A program made the translations under genes and the position numbers. From an uncultured Clostridia bacterium (GTDB taxonomy: Bacteria > Bacillota > Clostridia > Christensenellales > Aristaeellaceae): a stretch of 60,033 nucleotides of DNA. The notes under the pieces are model-generated. The model was not told where the DNA came from, ran no database searches, and was given only the letters and a program-made list of their open reading frames with translations. Positions 7,472 to 15,603 of this stretch are shown here, one piece after another. Where the stretch lies: positions 1 through 60,033 of the forward strand of contig CAKUKE010000015.1 in the NCBI GenBank assembly GCA_934662505.1, written 5' to 3'. The first letter of the stretch is position 1; each line of letters starts with the position of its first letter.

Positions 7472-9031
7472 ATGTGGTACTGGTATGTGTGCGTCGGCCT
7501 CATCGCCGCCGCCATCGGACTGGCCGTAGGCTATATGTATCGCAAAGACGTGGCCGAGAAAAAGATCGGCCGCACCGAGGAATACGCCAAGAAGCTGCTG
7601 GACGACGCGACCCGCCGCGCCGAGGAACTGAAAAAGGAAATGATCCTGGAAGCCAAGGAAGAGGTGCTCCACCTGAAAACGGAAACGGATAAGGAGCTGC
7701 GCACCCGCCGGGCGGAAATCCAGCGCTCCGAGCGCCGGGTCATCCAGCGCGAGGAAACGCTGGACAAGAAAGAAGAAAGTCTGGACAAAAAGCGGGACGC
7801 CCTGACTCAGCGCGAGGAAGGGCTGGACGAAAAAGAACAGCAGATCGAAAAGACCTATCAGGAAGCCGAAGGCTTCAAGCAGAAGCAGATCCAGGAGCTG
7901 GAACGGGTGGCCACCATGACGCAGGACGAAGCCCGTCAGATGGTCATCGACCGGGTGCAGAAGGACGCCTACCACGACGCCGCCGCCACCGTGCGGGACA
8001 TCGAGGCCAAGGCCAAGGAGGAGGGCGAAAAGAAAGCCCGCAACATCATCGCGCTGGCCATTCAGAAATGCGCCGCCGATCATGTGGCCGAAACCACCGT
8101 CTCCGTCATTTCTCTGCCCAACGACGATATGAAAGGCCGCATCATCGGCCGCGAAGGCCGCAATATCCGCGCGCTGGAAACCGCTACGGGCGTGGATCTG
8201 ATCATCGACGATACGCCTGAGGCGGTCATCGTGTCCGCCTTTGACCCCGTTCGCCGGGAAGTGGCGCGTCTGGCCATTGAAAAGCTCATCATGGACGGCC
8301 GCATCCATCCCGCCCGCATTGAGGAATGCGTGGAAAAGGCGCGCAAGGAAGTGGATAACCAGATCCGTGAGGCGGGCGAACAGGCCGTGTTTGAAACGGG
8401 TCAGCACGGCATCCACCCCGAGCTGGTCAAGCTGCTGGGCCGCATGAAGTACCGCACCAGCTACGGTCAGAATGTGCTCAAGCATTCCATTGAGGTATCC
8501 CATCTGGCGGGCATGATGGCTGCGGAGCTGGGCGCCGACGTGGCGCTGGCCAAGCGCGCAGGTCTTCTGCACGACATCGGCAAGGCCGTGGATCACGAGC
8601 AGGAGGGCACCCACGTGTCTCTGGGCGGCGAGCTGGCGCGCAAGTACGGCGAAAGCCCCGACGTCATTCACGCCATTCTGGCGCATCACAACGACGTGGA
8701 GCCCCAGACGGTGGAAGCCGTACTGGTGCAGGCGGCGGACGCCATCAGCGCGGCCCGTCCCGGCGCGCGGCGCGAATCGCTGGAGAACTACATCAAGCGC
8801 CTGACCAAGCTGGAAGAAATCGCCACCTCCTTCCAGGGCGTGGAAAAGTGCTATGCCATTCAGTCCGGCCGCGAGGTGCGCATCATGGTCAAGCCCGAGG
8901 ACGTCACCGACGAGGGCACCCGGGTGCTGGCCAAGGAAGTGGCCAAGCGCATCGAAAAGGAAATGGAGTATCCCGGTCAGATCCGGGTCAACGTCATCCG
9001 CGAGACCCGCAGCGTGGACTACGCCAAGTAA
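7472..9031 (+). CDS. rny: Ribonuclease Y
   Basis: 519 aa, the usual length. N-terminal membrane anchor (residues 1-24), a long charged coiled coil (about 30-200), a KH RNA-binding domain (GRIIGREGRN) and an HD domain (HSIEV and the LLHDIGKA metal motif). RNase Y is the membrane-bound endonuclease that starts bulk mRNA decay in Bacillota. The reading frame is open back to 6959, but homology and the GAAAGGGGG site place the start at the ATG at 7472. Transcription apparently comes through a long leader with an internal terminator, so its amount may be set by attenuation. Confidence 0.97.
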   Translation: MWYWYVCVGLIAAAIGLAVGYMYRKDVAEKKIGRTEEYAKKLLDDATRRAEELKKEMILEAKEEVLHLKTETDKELRTRRAEIQRSERRVIQREETLDKKEESLDKKRDALTQREEGLDEKEQQIEKTYQEAEGFKQKQIQELERVATMTQDEARQMVIDRVQKDAYHDAAATVRDIEAKAKEEGEKKARNIIALAIQKCAADHVAETTVSVISLPNDDMKGRIIGREGRNIRALETATGVDLIIDDTPEAVIVSAFDPVRREVARLAIEKLIMDGRIHPARIEECVEKARKEVDNQIREAGEQAVFETGQHGIHPELVKLLGRMKYRTSYGQNVLKHSIEVSHLAGMMAAELGADVALAKRAGLLHDIGKAVDHEQEGTHVSLGGELARKYGESPDVIHAILAHHNDVEPQTVEAVLVQAADAISAARPGARRESLENYIKRLTKLEEIATSFQGVEKCYAIQSGREVRIMVKPEDVTDEGTRVLAKEVAKRIEKEMEYPGQIRVNVIRETRSVDYAK

Positions 9032-9076
9032 GCGCCCGTCCCGCGCAGACCGCTCCGGTCAAAACCACACAGACAA

Positions 9077-9109
9077 CTCCCCTGAGCGCATTCTCAGGGG
9101 AGCTTTTTT
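9077..9109 (+). terminator. Intrinsic terminator after rny
   Basis: Perfect 10-bp stem CTCCCCTGAG/CTCAGGGGAG with a 6-nt loop, then CTTTTTT. Confidence 0.95.
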
Positions 9110-9140
9110 GCCTGCGCCGCCCGCCGGGCGGACAGGAACG

Positions 9141-9340
9141 CCAACGAGCGGATAGCGCGCCGACGCAGACGGAGCACCGACGGGCGAACAGCACACCGAC
9201 AGGCAGAGCGCTGACAAGCGGATAGCACGCCGACAGGCGGATAGCGCGCCGACGCGAGCAGCGTGCCGACAGGCAGATGGAACGACGATGGGCGAATAGT
9301 ACGCCAACGGGCGGGCAGAGCGCCGACAGACAAGTGGCAC
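9141..9340. repeat. Degenerate 19-nt minisatellite, about 11 copies
   Basis: Tandem units beginning CCGAC(A/G) and mostly ending ATAGC(A/G)CG. Most are 19 nt, some 15 or 17 nt. There are no spacers between units. The mixed unit lengths shift frame, so no protein repeat is maintained on either strand. Confidence 0.8.
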
Positions 9341-9454
9341 AAATGATCAGCACGGCACAGTCACCGCAGCAGCGCCTCAACGCCGGTGAACAGGACAGTC
9401 GCTGACGATGTTCCCGGAGCCAGCCGCGCAGAAATCGCACCGCGGTATACTGCC

Positions 9455-9675
9455 CATTCATCTTACAGTACACACGGCCATACTGCCAGCCACTTTACAG
9501 TACATACGGCCACACTGCCCGGCCATTTTACAGTACATACGGCCATACTGCCAGCCACTTTACAGTACATACGGCCATACTGCCCAGCCATTTTACAGTA
9601 CACATGGCCATACTGCCCAGCCATTTTACAGTACATACGGCCACACTGCCCAGCCATTTTACAGTACACACGGCA
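9455..9675. repeat. 33-nt minisatellite, 7 copies
   Basis: Seven head-to-tail copies of a 32- or 33-nt unit containing TTTACAGTACATACGGCCAT followed by ACTGCC(C)AGCCA. Units are nearly identical. Most contain the inverted repeat CAGTA/TACTG with a 10-nt loop. The 32-nt copies lack one C and break any reading frame. Units abut directly, so this is not a CRISPR array. Confidence 0.92.
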
Positions 9676-9795
9676 CCCCGAAGCCGATGGCGCCGGAAAC
9701 CCTGCACCGGCAGACCGCCGTTTTCCCCCACGTCCCTGGCGCTGCCGGACTCGATAAACGGTTTTCATGCGTTTTTTCCCTTTCCACTGCGCCGC

Positions 9796-9908
9796 GCCGC
9801 ACTGCCGTCTACGCAGGCAAGGGGGGGACATATGCCGTACTGCCGTCCACGCAGACATGGAAAAGGGCATACGCCGCACTGCCGTCCGCACAGACAGGAA
9901 GGGCATGT
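9796..9908. repeat. About 38-nt tandem repeat, 3 copies
   Basis: Three copies starting GCCG(C/T)ACTGCCGTC at about 9796, 9834 and 9873, differing mainly in the A/G-rich second half. The remaining DNA of 9110-10144 contains no gene I can support. Confidence 0.7.
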
Positions 9909-10144
9909 GCCGCGATGTCCGTGTGCTTTCCATGCATTGATGTCCACCGATGGCGGCAGAGCATTCGCTCCTTGGGTCAGCGCTTTCCCCGCAGCATGCC
10001 TGCGCGGACAGAAGCACGCCCATCCCGTCCTGCCAGCGCCCCGCAGAGCCATACTGACCGGAACAGGCGCACCCCATCACAGGTCAGCATTCCTTCCCCC
10101 TCCCGCCGCGCGCAGTCTTTTCATCACGCGACCGTCAAAGTCAG

Positions 10145-10190
10145 AAGCGGGTCTGGAACGGCGTTCTCCGCTCCAGACCCGCTTTTCTGT
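10145..10190 (-). terminator. Terminator-like hairpin after the corrinoid operon
   Basis: 13-bp perfect stem AAGCGGGTCTGGA/TCCAGACCCGCTT with a 14-nt loop. T-rich flanks occur on both strands. It lies 25 nt beyond the stop of the last leftward gene. Confidence 0.8.
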
Positions 10191-10214
10191 TTCAGCTGTA
10201 CTTTTTCATGCGGC

Positions 10215-11225
10215 TTACCGTGCGCCCAGATCGCGAAGCGCCCGGTCGATGGCACGGACGTTTTCCAGCGGCGTTGCGGTAGGCAGTTCGCATCCCGGCA
10301 TGAACAGGGCGCGGTGACCCGCCGCCCGCGCCGCGCAGGCCATGATCGCCTGATAGGTGTGCTCCGCATCGCAGGCCATCACGTCGGCCACGGGGTCAAT
10401 GTTGCCGTTGAGCACGCACCGTTCGGCGGCGTTTTCCAGCGCCTTTTCAAAGCCGGTAGCGTGGTCGATGTCCACAATGTACGCGCCGCAGCCTGCGCTT
10501 TCGGCAAGCACCGCCTCCGTATTGCCGCACATGTGCAGCCGCCCGCCGATACCGTGCTTTTTCATTTCCGCGTACAGTTCCCGGTGCAGCGGCAGAATAA
10601 ATTCCCGGTAGGCCGCAGGGGAGAGGAGGGAGGCCACGGGATCGGGCACGTAAATGTAGCGCGCCCCCACCGCCGCCAGACGGCGGATCAGATCCAGCCC
10701 CAGGTTCGTCGCCTTGCGCAGCAGGGTATGCACGCACTCCGGCTCGTCGTAAAAGTCCATCAGCAGGTCCTCCACGCCCCGGGTGTTGCCCGCCACGGTC
10801 GCAGGCCCCACCACAGCGGTCATGGGGTAGATTTCCTTTTCCCGCTCCAGCGCATAGGCCGTGGCCTGCACCACGTCGCGGAGCCTGGGCACGTCCTCCA
10901 CCGTCAGATCGGGCAGCTTCTCCGCGTCGGTCACGTCGTCCAGCGCAGGCCTGACCACGGTGGGCAGACCCTCCGCCGTAAAACGCAGGACAGCGCCGTA
11001 CCCCTCTGCTTCCCGGGACAGGTCGGAGGCGATCTGCACATAATCCAGGCCCAGCTCATGCGCCGCACGGATGGCCGCGTCCGCCATGGCCAGCGGATCC
11101 TTGCAGTAGGTTTCCAGATCAATCCCGGTAAACCGGGTCACCACGCTGCCTACAATGGTCAGGTTGGGCAGCTTGTCCACCGGTCTGCCGGCAAAAAAAG
11201 CGTCCAGACGTTCTTTGGCATTCAT
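10215..11225 (-). CDS. Uroporphyrinogen decarboxylase-fold methyltransferase (MtaA/CmuA-like)
   Basis: 336 aa. The URO-D fold family includes haem-pathway decarboxylases and zinc methyltransferases that move methyl groups to or from corrinoid proteins. Zinc ligands typical of the latter are visible: H231-x-C233 (HMCGN) and C312 (MPGCELP). It is the last gene of an operon with a corrinoid protein and its reactivase, so a methyltransferase role is inferred rather than haem synthesis. It could act on the methyl donor itself (as in O-demethylases of acetogens) or transfer methyl from the corrinoid protein to a thiol or tetrahydrofolate. ATG with AAAGGAAG upstream. Confidence 0.85.
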   Translation of the reverse strand: MNAKERLDAFFAGRPVDKLPNLTIVGSVVTRFTGIDLETYCKDPLAMADAAIRAAHELGLDYVQIASDLSREAEGYGAVLRFTAEGLPTVVRPALDDVTDAEKLPDLTVEDVPRLRDVVQATAYALEREKEIYPMTAVVGPATVAGNTRGVEDLLMDFYDEPECVHTLLRKATNLGLDLIRRLAAVGARYIYVPDPVASLLSPAAYREFILPLHRELYAEMKKHGIGGRLHMCGNTEAVLAESAGCGAYIVDIDHATGFEKALENAAERCVLNGNIDPVADVMACDAEHTYQAIMACAARAAGHRALFMPGCELPTATPLENVRAIDRALRDLGAR

Positions 11226-11246
11226 GCTGTTTCTTCCTTTCTGTGA

Positions 11247-12731
11247 TCAGAAATCGTCGTCCTCACCAAAAAGCAGGTTTTCTACATAGGCCTCGTTGAA
11301 GACCGGACTGCCGGACAGGGTCACATGCCGGGCGCAGGATGCAATGCGCGCCGACCGCGCCGCAAGGCCGGTATCCCCCATCAGCGCCAGTGCGCCGGAG
11401 AGCGCCGCGTTGCCCAGCACCTTTGCGCGGCCGGTCAGCACCGGCGGGATCAGGCCGATCCTCGCCGCGCTGTTCAGGTTCAGATGACTGCCGAAGCCGC
11501 CCGCCACATACAGGGTCTCCACGTCCTCGGGACGGATACCCGCCGTGTCCAGCAGCACCTGCACGCCTGCGGCAATGGCCGCCTTGGCCAGCTGCACCGC
11601 CCGCACGTCCCCGGGCAGCAGGGTCACTCCCTCGCACAGCCTCAGCCCCTCCGGCGCGATTTTTCCCGTAGGGGAAATATCCTCCCGCGCCAGAAAGGCC
11701 GCGGTCGCGTCAATGAGACCCGACCCGCATATGCCCACAGCCGGCGCGTCGTCCAGCGTATGAACAGTCATCTGCCCGTCCCGGAGCGTCACCCGATCCA
11801 CCGCGCCCGGCACGCTGCCGCAGCCGCAGCTGACCCCCGCCCCTTCAAAAGCGGGGCCTGCGGCGGTGGAGGAGACCAGCAGTTGTCCCCGGTGCCACAG
11901 GGCGATCTCGCCGTTGGTGCCCACGTCGCATAAAAGGGCGGTGGCGTCCCGGTCGCACATGCCGCTGCTGAGAACGGCGCAGGTAATGTCCGCGCCCACA
12001 AAGGCATTCATGCACCGGGGCAGATAAGCGCGCCGCCCCAGCACCCTTTCCTCCGTACCGAACAGGGTATCCGCCTCAAAGGGCGCCCGGGCGAGGGATA
12101 CGGGGTCGCGGCCGGTCAGAAGATAGAGCATGGTGGTGTTGCCGGTCACGACCAGCGCGTCCACCTCCGCCGCATCCCGCGCCGCCCGGCGGCACGCCTC
12201 CTCCAGCAGCTGCCCCAGCGCCTGAAGCGCCTGCGCCTGAAGCATGGGCAGTTTCCCCTCCAGCGCCGCGCCGATGCGCCCCATCACGTCCGCCGCCACG
12301 GCGGTCTGAGGGTTCAAACAGGCCGCGTCGCCCAGCGCCCGCCCGGAGGACAATTCCACCAGCCGCGCCGCCAGCGTCGTGGTGCCCACGTCAACCGCCA
12401 GCCCCAGCCGCCCCGTCATGGGACAGCTGGCAGTCACCGGCGCGGCGGCCGCCGTTTCAATGTGATGGGTCTCCGCCGCGGGCAAGGTCACCTCGCCGTC
12501 GCCCAGCGCCGTCATCTGACAGGAAAGTCGCGCGCCCCACCTTTTTTCCGCCGGGGTAGGGGGCGCGAAATGCCCGTCCGCCTCCACCGCGCATTTGCCG
12601 CACCCGCCCCGTCCCCCGCAGGGATGCGGCTGGGTCAGCCCCGCCCGGAGCATCAGTTCCGCCACCCGGGCGGGCGGGTCAAAGGTCACGGTCACCGTCT
12701 CTGCGCCCTGATGAAAAACAAGACGGCTCAT
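11247..12731 (-). CDS. RACo-type corrinoid activation protein (2Fe-2S ferredoxin + ASKHA, DUF4445)
   Basis: 494 aa from the ATG at 12731, preceded by GGGAGGAG; upstream in-frame sequence is non-homologous. The N-terminus is a plant-type 2Fe-2S domain with ligands C38, C44, C47 and C71. The remainder is the DUF4445 ASKHA-like ATPase fold (AVDVGTTT, VTGNTTMLYLL, LCDVGTNGEIAL, CGCGSVPGA, VCGSGLID-like motifs). Such enzymes use ATP to reduce inactive Co(II) corrinoid back to Co(I). Its start overlaps the DUF2284 stop by 4 nt, and the UROD gene follows 21 nt later. Confidence 0.92.
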   Translation of the reverse strand: MSRLVFHQGAETVTVTFDPPARVAELMLRAGLTQPHPCGGRGGCGKCAVEADGHFAPPTPAEKRWGARLSCQMTALGDGEVTLPAAETHHIETAAAAPVTASCPMTGRLGLAVDVGTTTLAARLVELSSGRALGDAACLNPQTAVAADVMGRIGAALEGKLPMLQAQALQALGQLLEEACRRAARDAAEVDALVVTGNTTMLYLLTGRDPVSLARAPFEADTLFGTEERVLGRRAYLPRCMNAFVGADITCAVLSSGMCDRDATALLCDVGTNGEIALWHRGQLLVSSTAAGPAFEGAGVSCGCGSVPGAVDRVTLRDGQMTVHTLDDAPAVGICGSGLIDATAAFLAREDISPTGKIAPEGLRLCEGVTLLPGDVRAVQLAKAAIAAGVQVLLDTAGIRPEDVETLYVAGGFGSHLNLNSAARIGLIPPVLTGRAKVLGNAALSGALALMGDTGLAARSARIASCARHVTLSGSPVFNEAYVENLLFGEDDDF

Positions 12732-13282
12732 GGTTGCTCCTCCCGGTACAGAAGCAGCCCGAAAAAGGTGACGGTGTTCTGTCCGTTGATGTATTTCAGG
12801 TCGGTCGCGCGGCTGGTGTTGTACACGTCCACGCCGCAGCTTTCCAGCGACAGCATGGCGCGGTCGGGAAAGCGGCAGGGCTGCCCTTCCCGTTTGGCGC
12901 ACACATCGCACACCCGGCACCCGCCGCAGCTCAGGTGCCAGGTGGCCGCCCGCTCCTCCCGGGTCAGCGCCGCCTGAATTTTCTGGCTCAGCAGCGCGTG
13001 ACGCCGCCCCGCCTCGGACATGCCCTCAATGTCGAAGCTGTCCTCCAGCGGACAGACGATCTGGTACAGCACGCCGCCGTCATAGGTGCGCACCCGCGCC
13101 ATCAGCGTATGGATGTCCCCCGCGTCGGGCGGGCACATCCAGCATTTTCCGTAAAAGCCGCAGGCATTGTCCTCGCACAGCCGCCGGAATTCCTCGCTGA
13201 GCACAATGTCCTGCCCGCTCACAAGCGCCGCCTTATCCGCGCCGCACCGCAGCGCAAGGGCGGCAAGGCTCTGCCCGTTCAC
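12728..13282 (-). CDS. DUF2284 metal-binding protein
   Basis: 184 aa, Cys-rich, with clusters CGFYGKCWMCPP and CGGCRVCDVCAKREGQPC that suggest Fe-S or zinc binding. DUF2284 proteins are regularly found with corrinoid proteins and RACo-like activators; the biochemical role is not established. It is tightly coupled to its neighbours (3 nt after the corrinoid gene, 4-nt overlap with the RACo gene), so it most likely assists methyl transfer or electron delivery for reactivation. Confidence 0.85.
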   Translation of the reverse strand: MNGQSLAALALRCGADKAALVSGQDIVLSEEFRRLCEDNACGFYGKCWMCPPDAGDIHTLMARVRTYDGGVLYQIVCPLEDSFDIEGMSEAGRRHALLSQKIQAALTREERAATWHLSCGGCRVCDVCAKREGQPCRFPDRAMLSLESCGVDVYNTSRATDLKYINGQNTVTFFGLLLYREEQP

Positions 13283-13285
13283 GTT

Positions 13286-13933
13286 TTACGCCTCCCGGTT
13301 CATCCGCCGGCAGGCCGCCCAGGCCGCGTCCGCCGCAGAAGCCGCGTCGGGAGTGTAAATATCCGCACCGATCTGCCGGCAGAATGCGTCCGTCACCGGG
13401 GCGCCCCCGATCATGATGGTCACCCTGTCCCGGATGCCCGCGTCCTCCGCCGCCTTCACCACGTCCTGCATGACGGTCATGGTGGTCGTCAGAAGGGCGG
13501 AGCAGCAGATGACCTGACAATTCTGTTCGATGGCCGTTTTGACAAACACCTCGGGCGCCACGTCGGTGCCCAGGTCGATCACCTCGATGCCCTTGCTTTC
13601 CATCATCATTTTCACAAGGTTTTTACCGATGTCGTGCAGATCGCCCTGCACGGTGCCGATGCAGGCGCGTCCGACGGCCTGCACCCCCTCCTGCACCAGC
13701 AGGGGCTTGAGCAGCGCCACGCCCATGTTCATGGCCCGCGCCGCCACCAGCACCTCGGGCACGAAGACCTCGTTGTTCTTGAACTGCTCGCCGATCACGT
13801 TCATGCCCGCCATGAGTCCCTTTTCCAGAATGTCGGAGGGCGAGACGCCCGCGTCGATGGCTTCCTGCACCAGCGCCTTGACCACCTTGGACTTGCCCGC
13901 CTGTACGCCCCGGGAAATCTCCTGTAAATCCAT
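13286..13933 (-). CDS. Corrinoid (B12-binding) methyl carrier protein, MtaC/MttC type
   Basis: 215 aa from the ATG at 13933 with AGGAGG 9 nt upstream. An N-terminal helical cap (about 1-85) precedes a Rossmann-like B12-binding domain with the lower-ligand motif D98-x-H100-x-x-G103 (DLHDIG) and a C-terminal IGGAPVT loop. It carries a methyl group on cobalt between two methyltransferases. It is first in the leftward operon with DUF2284, RACo and UROD genes. No MttB- or MtaB-type substrate methyltransferase is present nearby. Confidence 0.94.
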   Translation of the reverse strand: MDLQEISRGVQAGKSKVVKALVQEAIDAGVSPSDILEKGLMAGMNVIGEQFKNNEVFVPEVLVAARAMNMGVALLKPLLVQEGVQAVGRACIGTVQGDLHDIGKNLVKMMMESKGIEVIDLGTDVAPEVFVKTAIEQNCQVICCSALLTTTMTVMQDVVKAAEDAGIRDRVTIMIGGAPVTDAFCRQIGADIYTPDAASAADAAWAACRRMNREA

Positions 13934-13975
13934 ATTGCTCTGCCTCCTGTCGCAGCCGCGTTTTTGTCTGTCCTT

Positions 13976-13981
13976 ATTATA
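13976..13981 (-). promoter_or_regulatory. Possible -10 of the corrinoid operon
   Basis: TATAAT on the minus strand, 43 nt before the corrinoid gene start. No -35 hexamer is present at the right distance, which fits a promoter that needs an activator such as the divergent PocR/AraC protein. Confidence 0.45.
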
Positions 13982-14071
13982 AAAGAAAGGGTGGTTCGAT
14001 TGTTGTATATTTTTACGTTTTTTTGCCGTTTCATTGTGCAAAAAGAGCCATAAAAAAGGACAATTTCCCTG

Positions 14072-14100
14072 TTGAACCTGCTTTTTTCCCGTGCTATAGT
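14072..14100 (+). promoter_or_regulatory. Promoter of the PocR/AraC regulator gene
   Basis: TTGAAC, 17 bp, TATAGT, about 70 nt before the start codon. Confidence 0.75.
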
Positions 14101-14169
14101 AAACAGGAGGAGACGCTCCCCGTTTTTGTGTTCTGCTTTACCGTTTTACTGTATTTGGAGGAAACAGCC

Positions 14170-15435
14170 ATGGCCGCCGGTATTTTTTCACTTGTTCCCG
14201 AGGACGACATGGAGGACGTGCTGGCCTGTCTGCATGCGGTCACGGGACTGCCCGTCCGCATGACGGATGAAGCGGGGGAGGATCTGATCCTGCTGGGCGC
14301 ACCCGCCCCCTGCTGCACCCTGCTGCAGCAAAAGGCGGTCTCCCCCGAAATCTGCCGCTCGGCACGGTGCAGCGCAGGCGCCCGCGCCCGGGTGCTGGGC
14401 GGCGCGTATGTGTTTTCCTGCCCGGCCGGGCTGACCCTGATCGCCTTTCCCCTGCTCAATCTGGGACGGCTGCTGGGCACGGTGCTGATGGGCCCCTTCC
14501 GCATGGACGAGACCGACCCGGAGGGAACGGGGACGCTGGCGGAGGAGAAGGGGCTGACCCCCCGGGAGGCGCTGACCCTGTATGACGCGCTGAACGGCCT
14601 GCGCACCGTACCGCCCCCGCTGGTCAGCCAGCTGCAGCGGCTGCTGGCCTATACCCTTGCCCCGCTGCTGCCGGCCGGCCGGGCAGACATGCGCCGGGCG
14701 CAGGAAAAAATGACCCAGCAGTCCCGCATCAACGAGACCATCCAGGCGCTCAAGGGAGAAGGGGCGCCGCCGCCCCGTCCCATCTTTTATGAAAAGGAAA
14801 CGGCGCTGCTCCTGCGCGTCCGCACGGGCGACGTCAAGGGCGCCAAGGCCATGCTCAACGACATGCTGGGCTACGTGCTTTTCAGCGAGGGGGGCGGCAT
14901 GGAAACCGTGCGCCTGCGCGCCATGGAGCTGTCCACCATGCTGTCGCGGGTGGCCATGGAGGGCGGCGCGCCCGCGGAAAGCGTATATGCGCTGAACCGC
15001 AAGTTCATGACCCTGCTCAACCGGGAGCAGGGGCTGGACGAGGTGTGCGCCCTTCTGCAGGACATGCTGGAGGGCTTTGCGGACGCCATGTTCAGCCCCA
15101 AGGACAAGGGTAACCTGTTCATCCGGCAGGCGCTGCAGTACATGGCCGCCCATTACGCCGAACCCGTCACGCTGGAGGCGGCGTCGCAGGAGGCAGGCAT
15201 GAGCCCCCACTATTTTTCCACCCTGTTCAAGGCGACGGTCGGGGTGGGATTCCGGGAGCAGCTCAACCGGGTGCGGGTCGAGGAAAGCAAACGGCTGCTG
15301 CTGGCCTCCCGTGCCTCCCTGAACGAGGTGGCGCTGGCAGTTGGCTTCTGCGATCAGAGCCACTACTGCAAGGTGTTCAGGCGGCTGACCGGTCTGTCCC
15401 CGGGACAGTACCGGGGCGCCGCCGCCCGGGGATAG
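14170..15435 (+). CDS. AraC-family regulator with PocR sensory domain
   Basis: 421 aa from the ATG at 14170 (TTGGAGGAAACAGCC upstream). Residues about 10-160 resemble the PocR ligand-binding domain, including clustered cysteines (PCCTLLQQKA...CRSARC). A middle helical region follows, then an AraC double helix-turn-helix at about 320-420 (AGMSPHYFSTLFKATVG and VGFCDQSHYCKVFRRLTG). PocR domains are thought to sense small compounds such as diols or aromatics in B12-linked pathways. Being divergent from the corrinoid operon, it very likely activates it in response to the methyl donor. Confidence 0.88.
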   Translation: MAAGIFSLVPEDDMEDVLACLHAVTGLPVRMTDEAGEDLILLGAPAPCCTLLQQKAVSPEICRSARCSAGARARVLGGAYVFSCPAGLTLIAFPLLNLGRLLGTVLMGPFRMDETDPEGTGTLAEEKGLTPREALTLYDALNGLRTVPPPLVSQLQRLLAYTLAPLLPAGRADMRRAQEKMTQQSRINETIQALKGEGAPPPRPIFYEKETALLLRVRTGDVKGAKAMLNDMLGYVLFSEGGGMETVRLRAMELSTMLSRVAMEGGAPAESVYALNRKFMTLLNREQGLDEVCALLQDMLEGFADAMFSPKDKGNLFIRQALQYMAAHYAEPVTLEAASQEAGMSPHYFSTLFKATVGVGFREQLNRVRVEESKRLLLASRASLNEVALAVGFCDQSHYCKVFRRLTGLSPGQYRGAAARG

Positions 15436-15450
15436 GCGGCCGCTCAAAAA

Positions 15451-15496
15451 AAAACGGGAGGGGGCTTTGAAAAATCAAAGCTCCCTCCCGTTTCTT
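15451..15496. terminator. Bidirectional terminator between convergent genes
   Basis: Long stem AAACGGGAGG.../...CCTCCCGTTT (inner pairs CTTTGA/TCAAAG) with an A-tract on the left and T-rich right flank. It can stop the PocR/AraC gene rightward and the TraB gene leftward. Confidence 0.85.
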
Positions 15497-15603
15497 CACA
15501 GATTTCTTCCATTCTCTGTTGATCGTCCCGGCTGCTTTCCTGGAAAAAAGCAGTGGGAACCCTTCTTTCCCTTTCAAAGAACGGTTCCCCCGCACGGCAT
15601 ATG

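Noticed and set aside
9141..9908. CRISPR array
   Set aside because: Units abut head to tail with no unique spacers, and no cas gene is present.
10215..11225. Haem-pathway hemE
   Set aside because: Operon context with corrinoid genes and the HxC...C zinc pattern fit a methyltransferase better.
13934..14169. Cobalamin riboswitch before the corrinoid operon
   Set aside because: The gap is short and no B12-box-like sequence was recognised.
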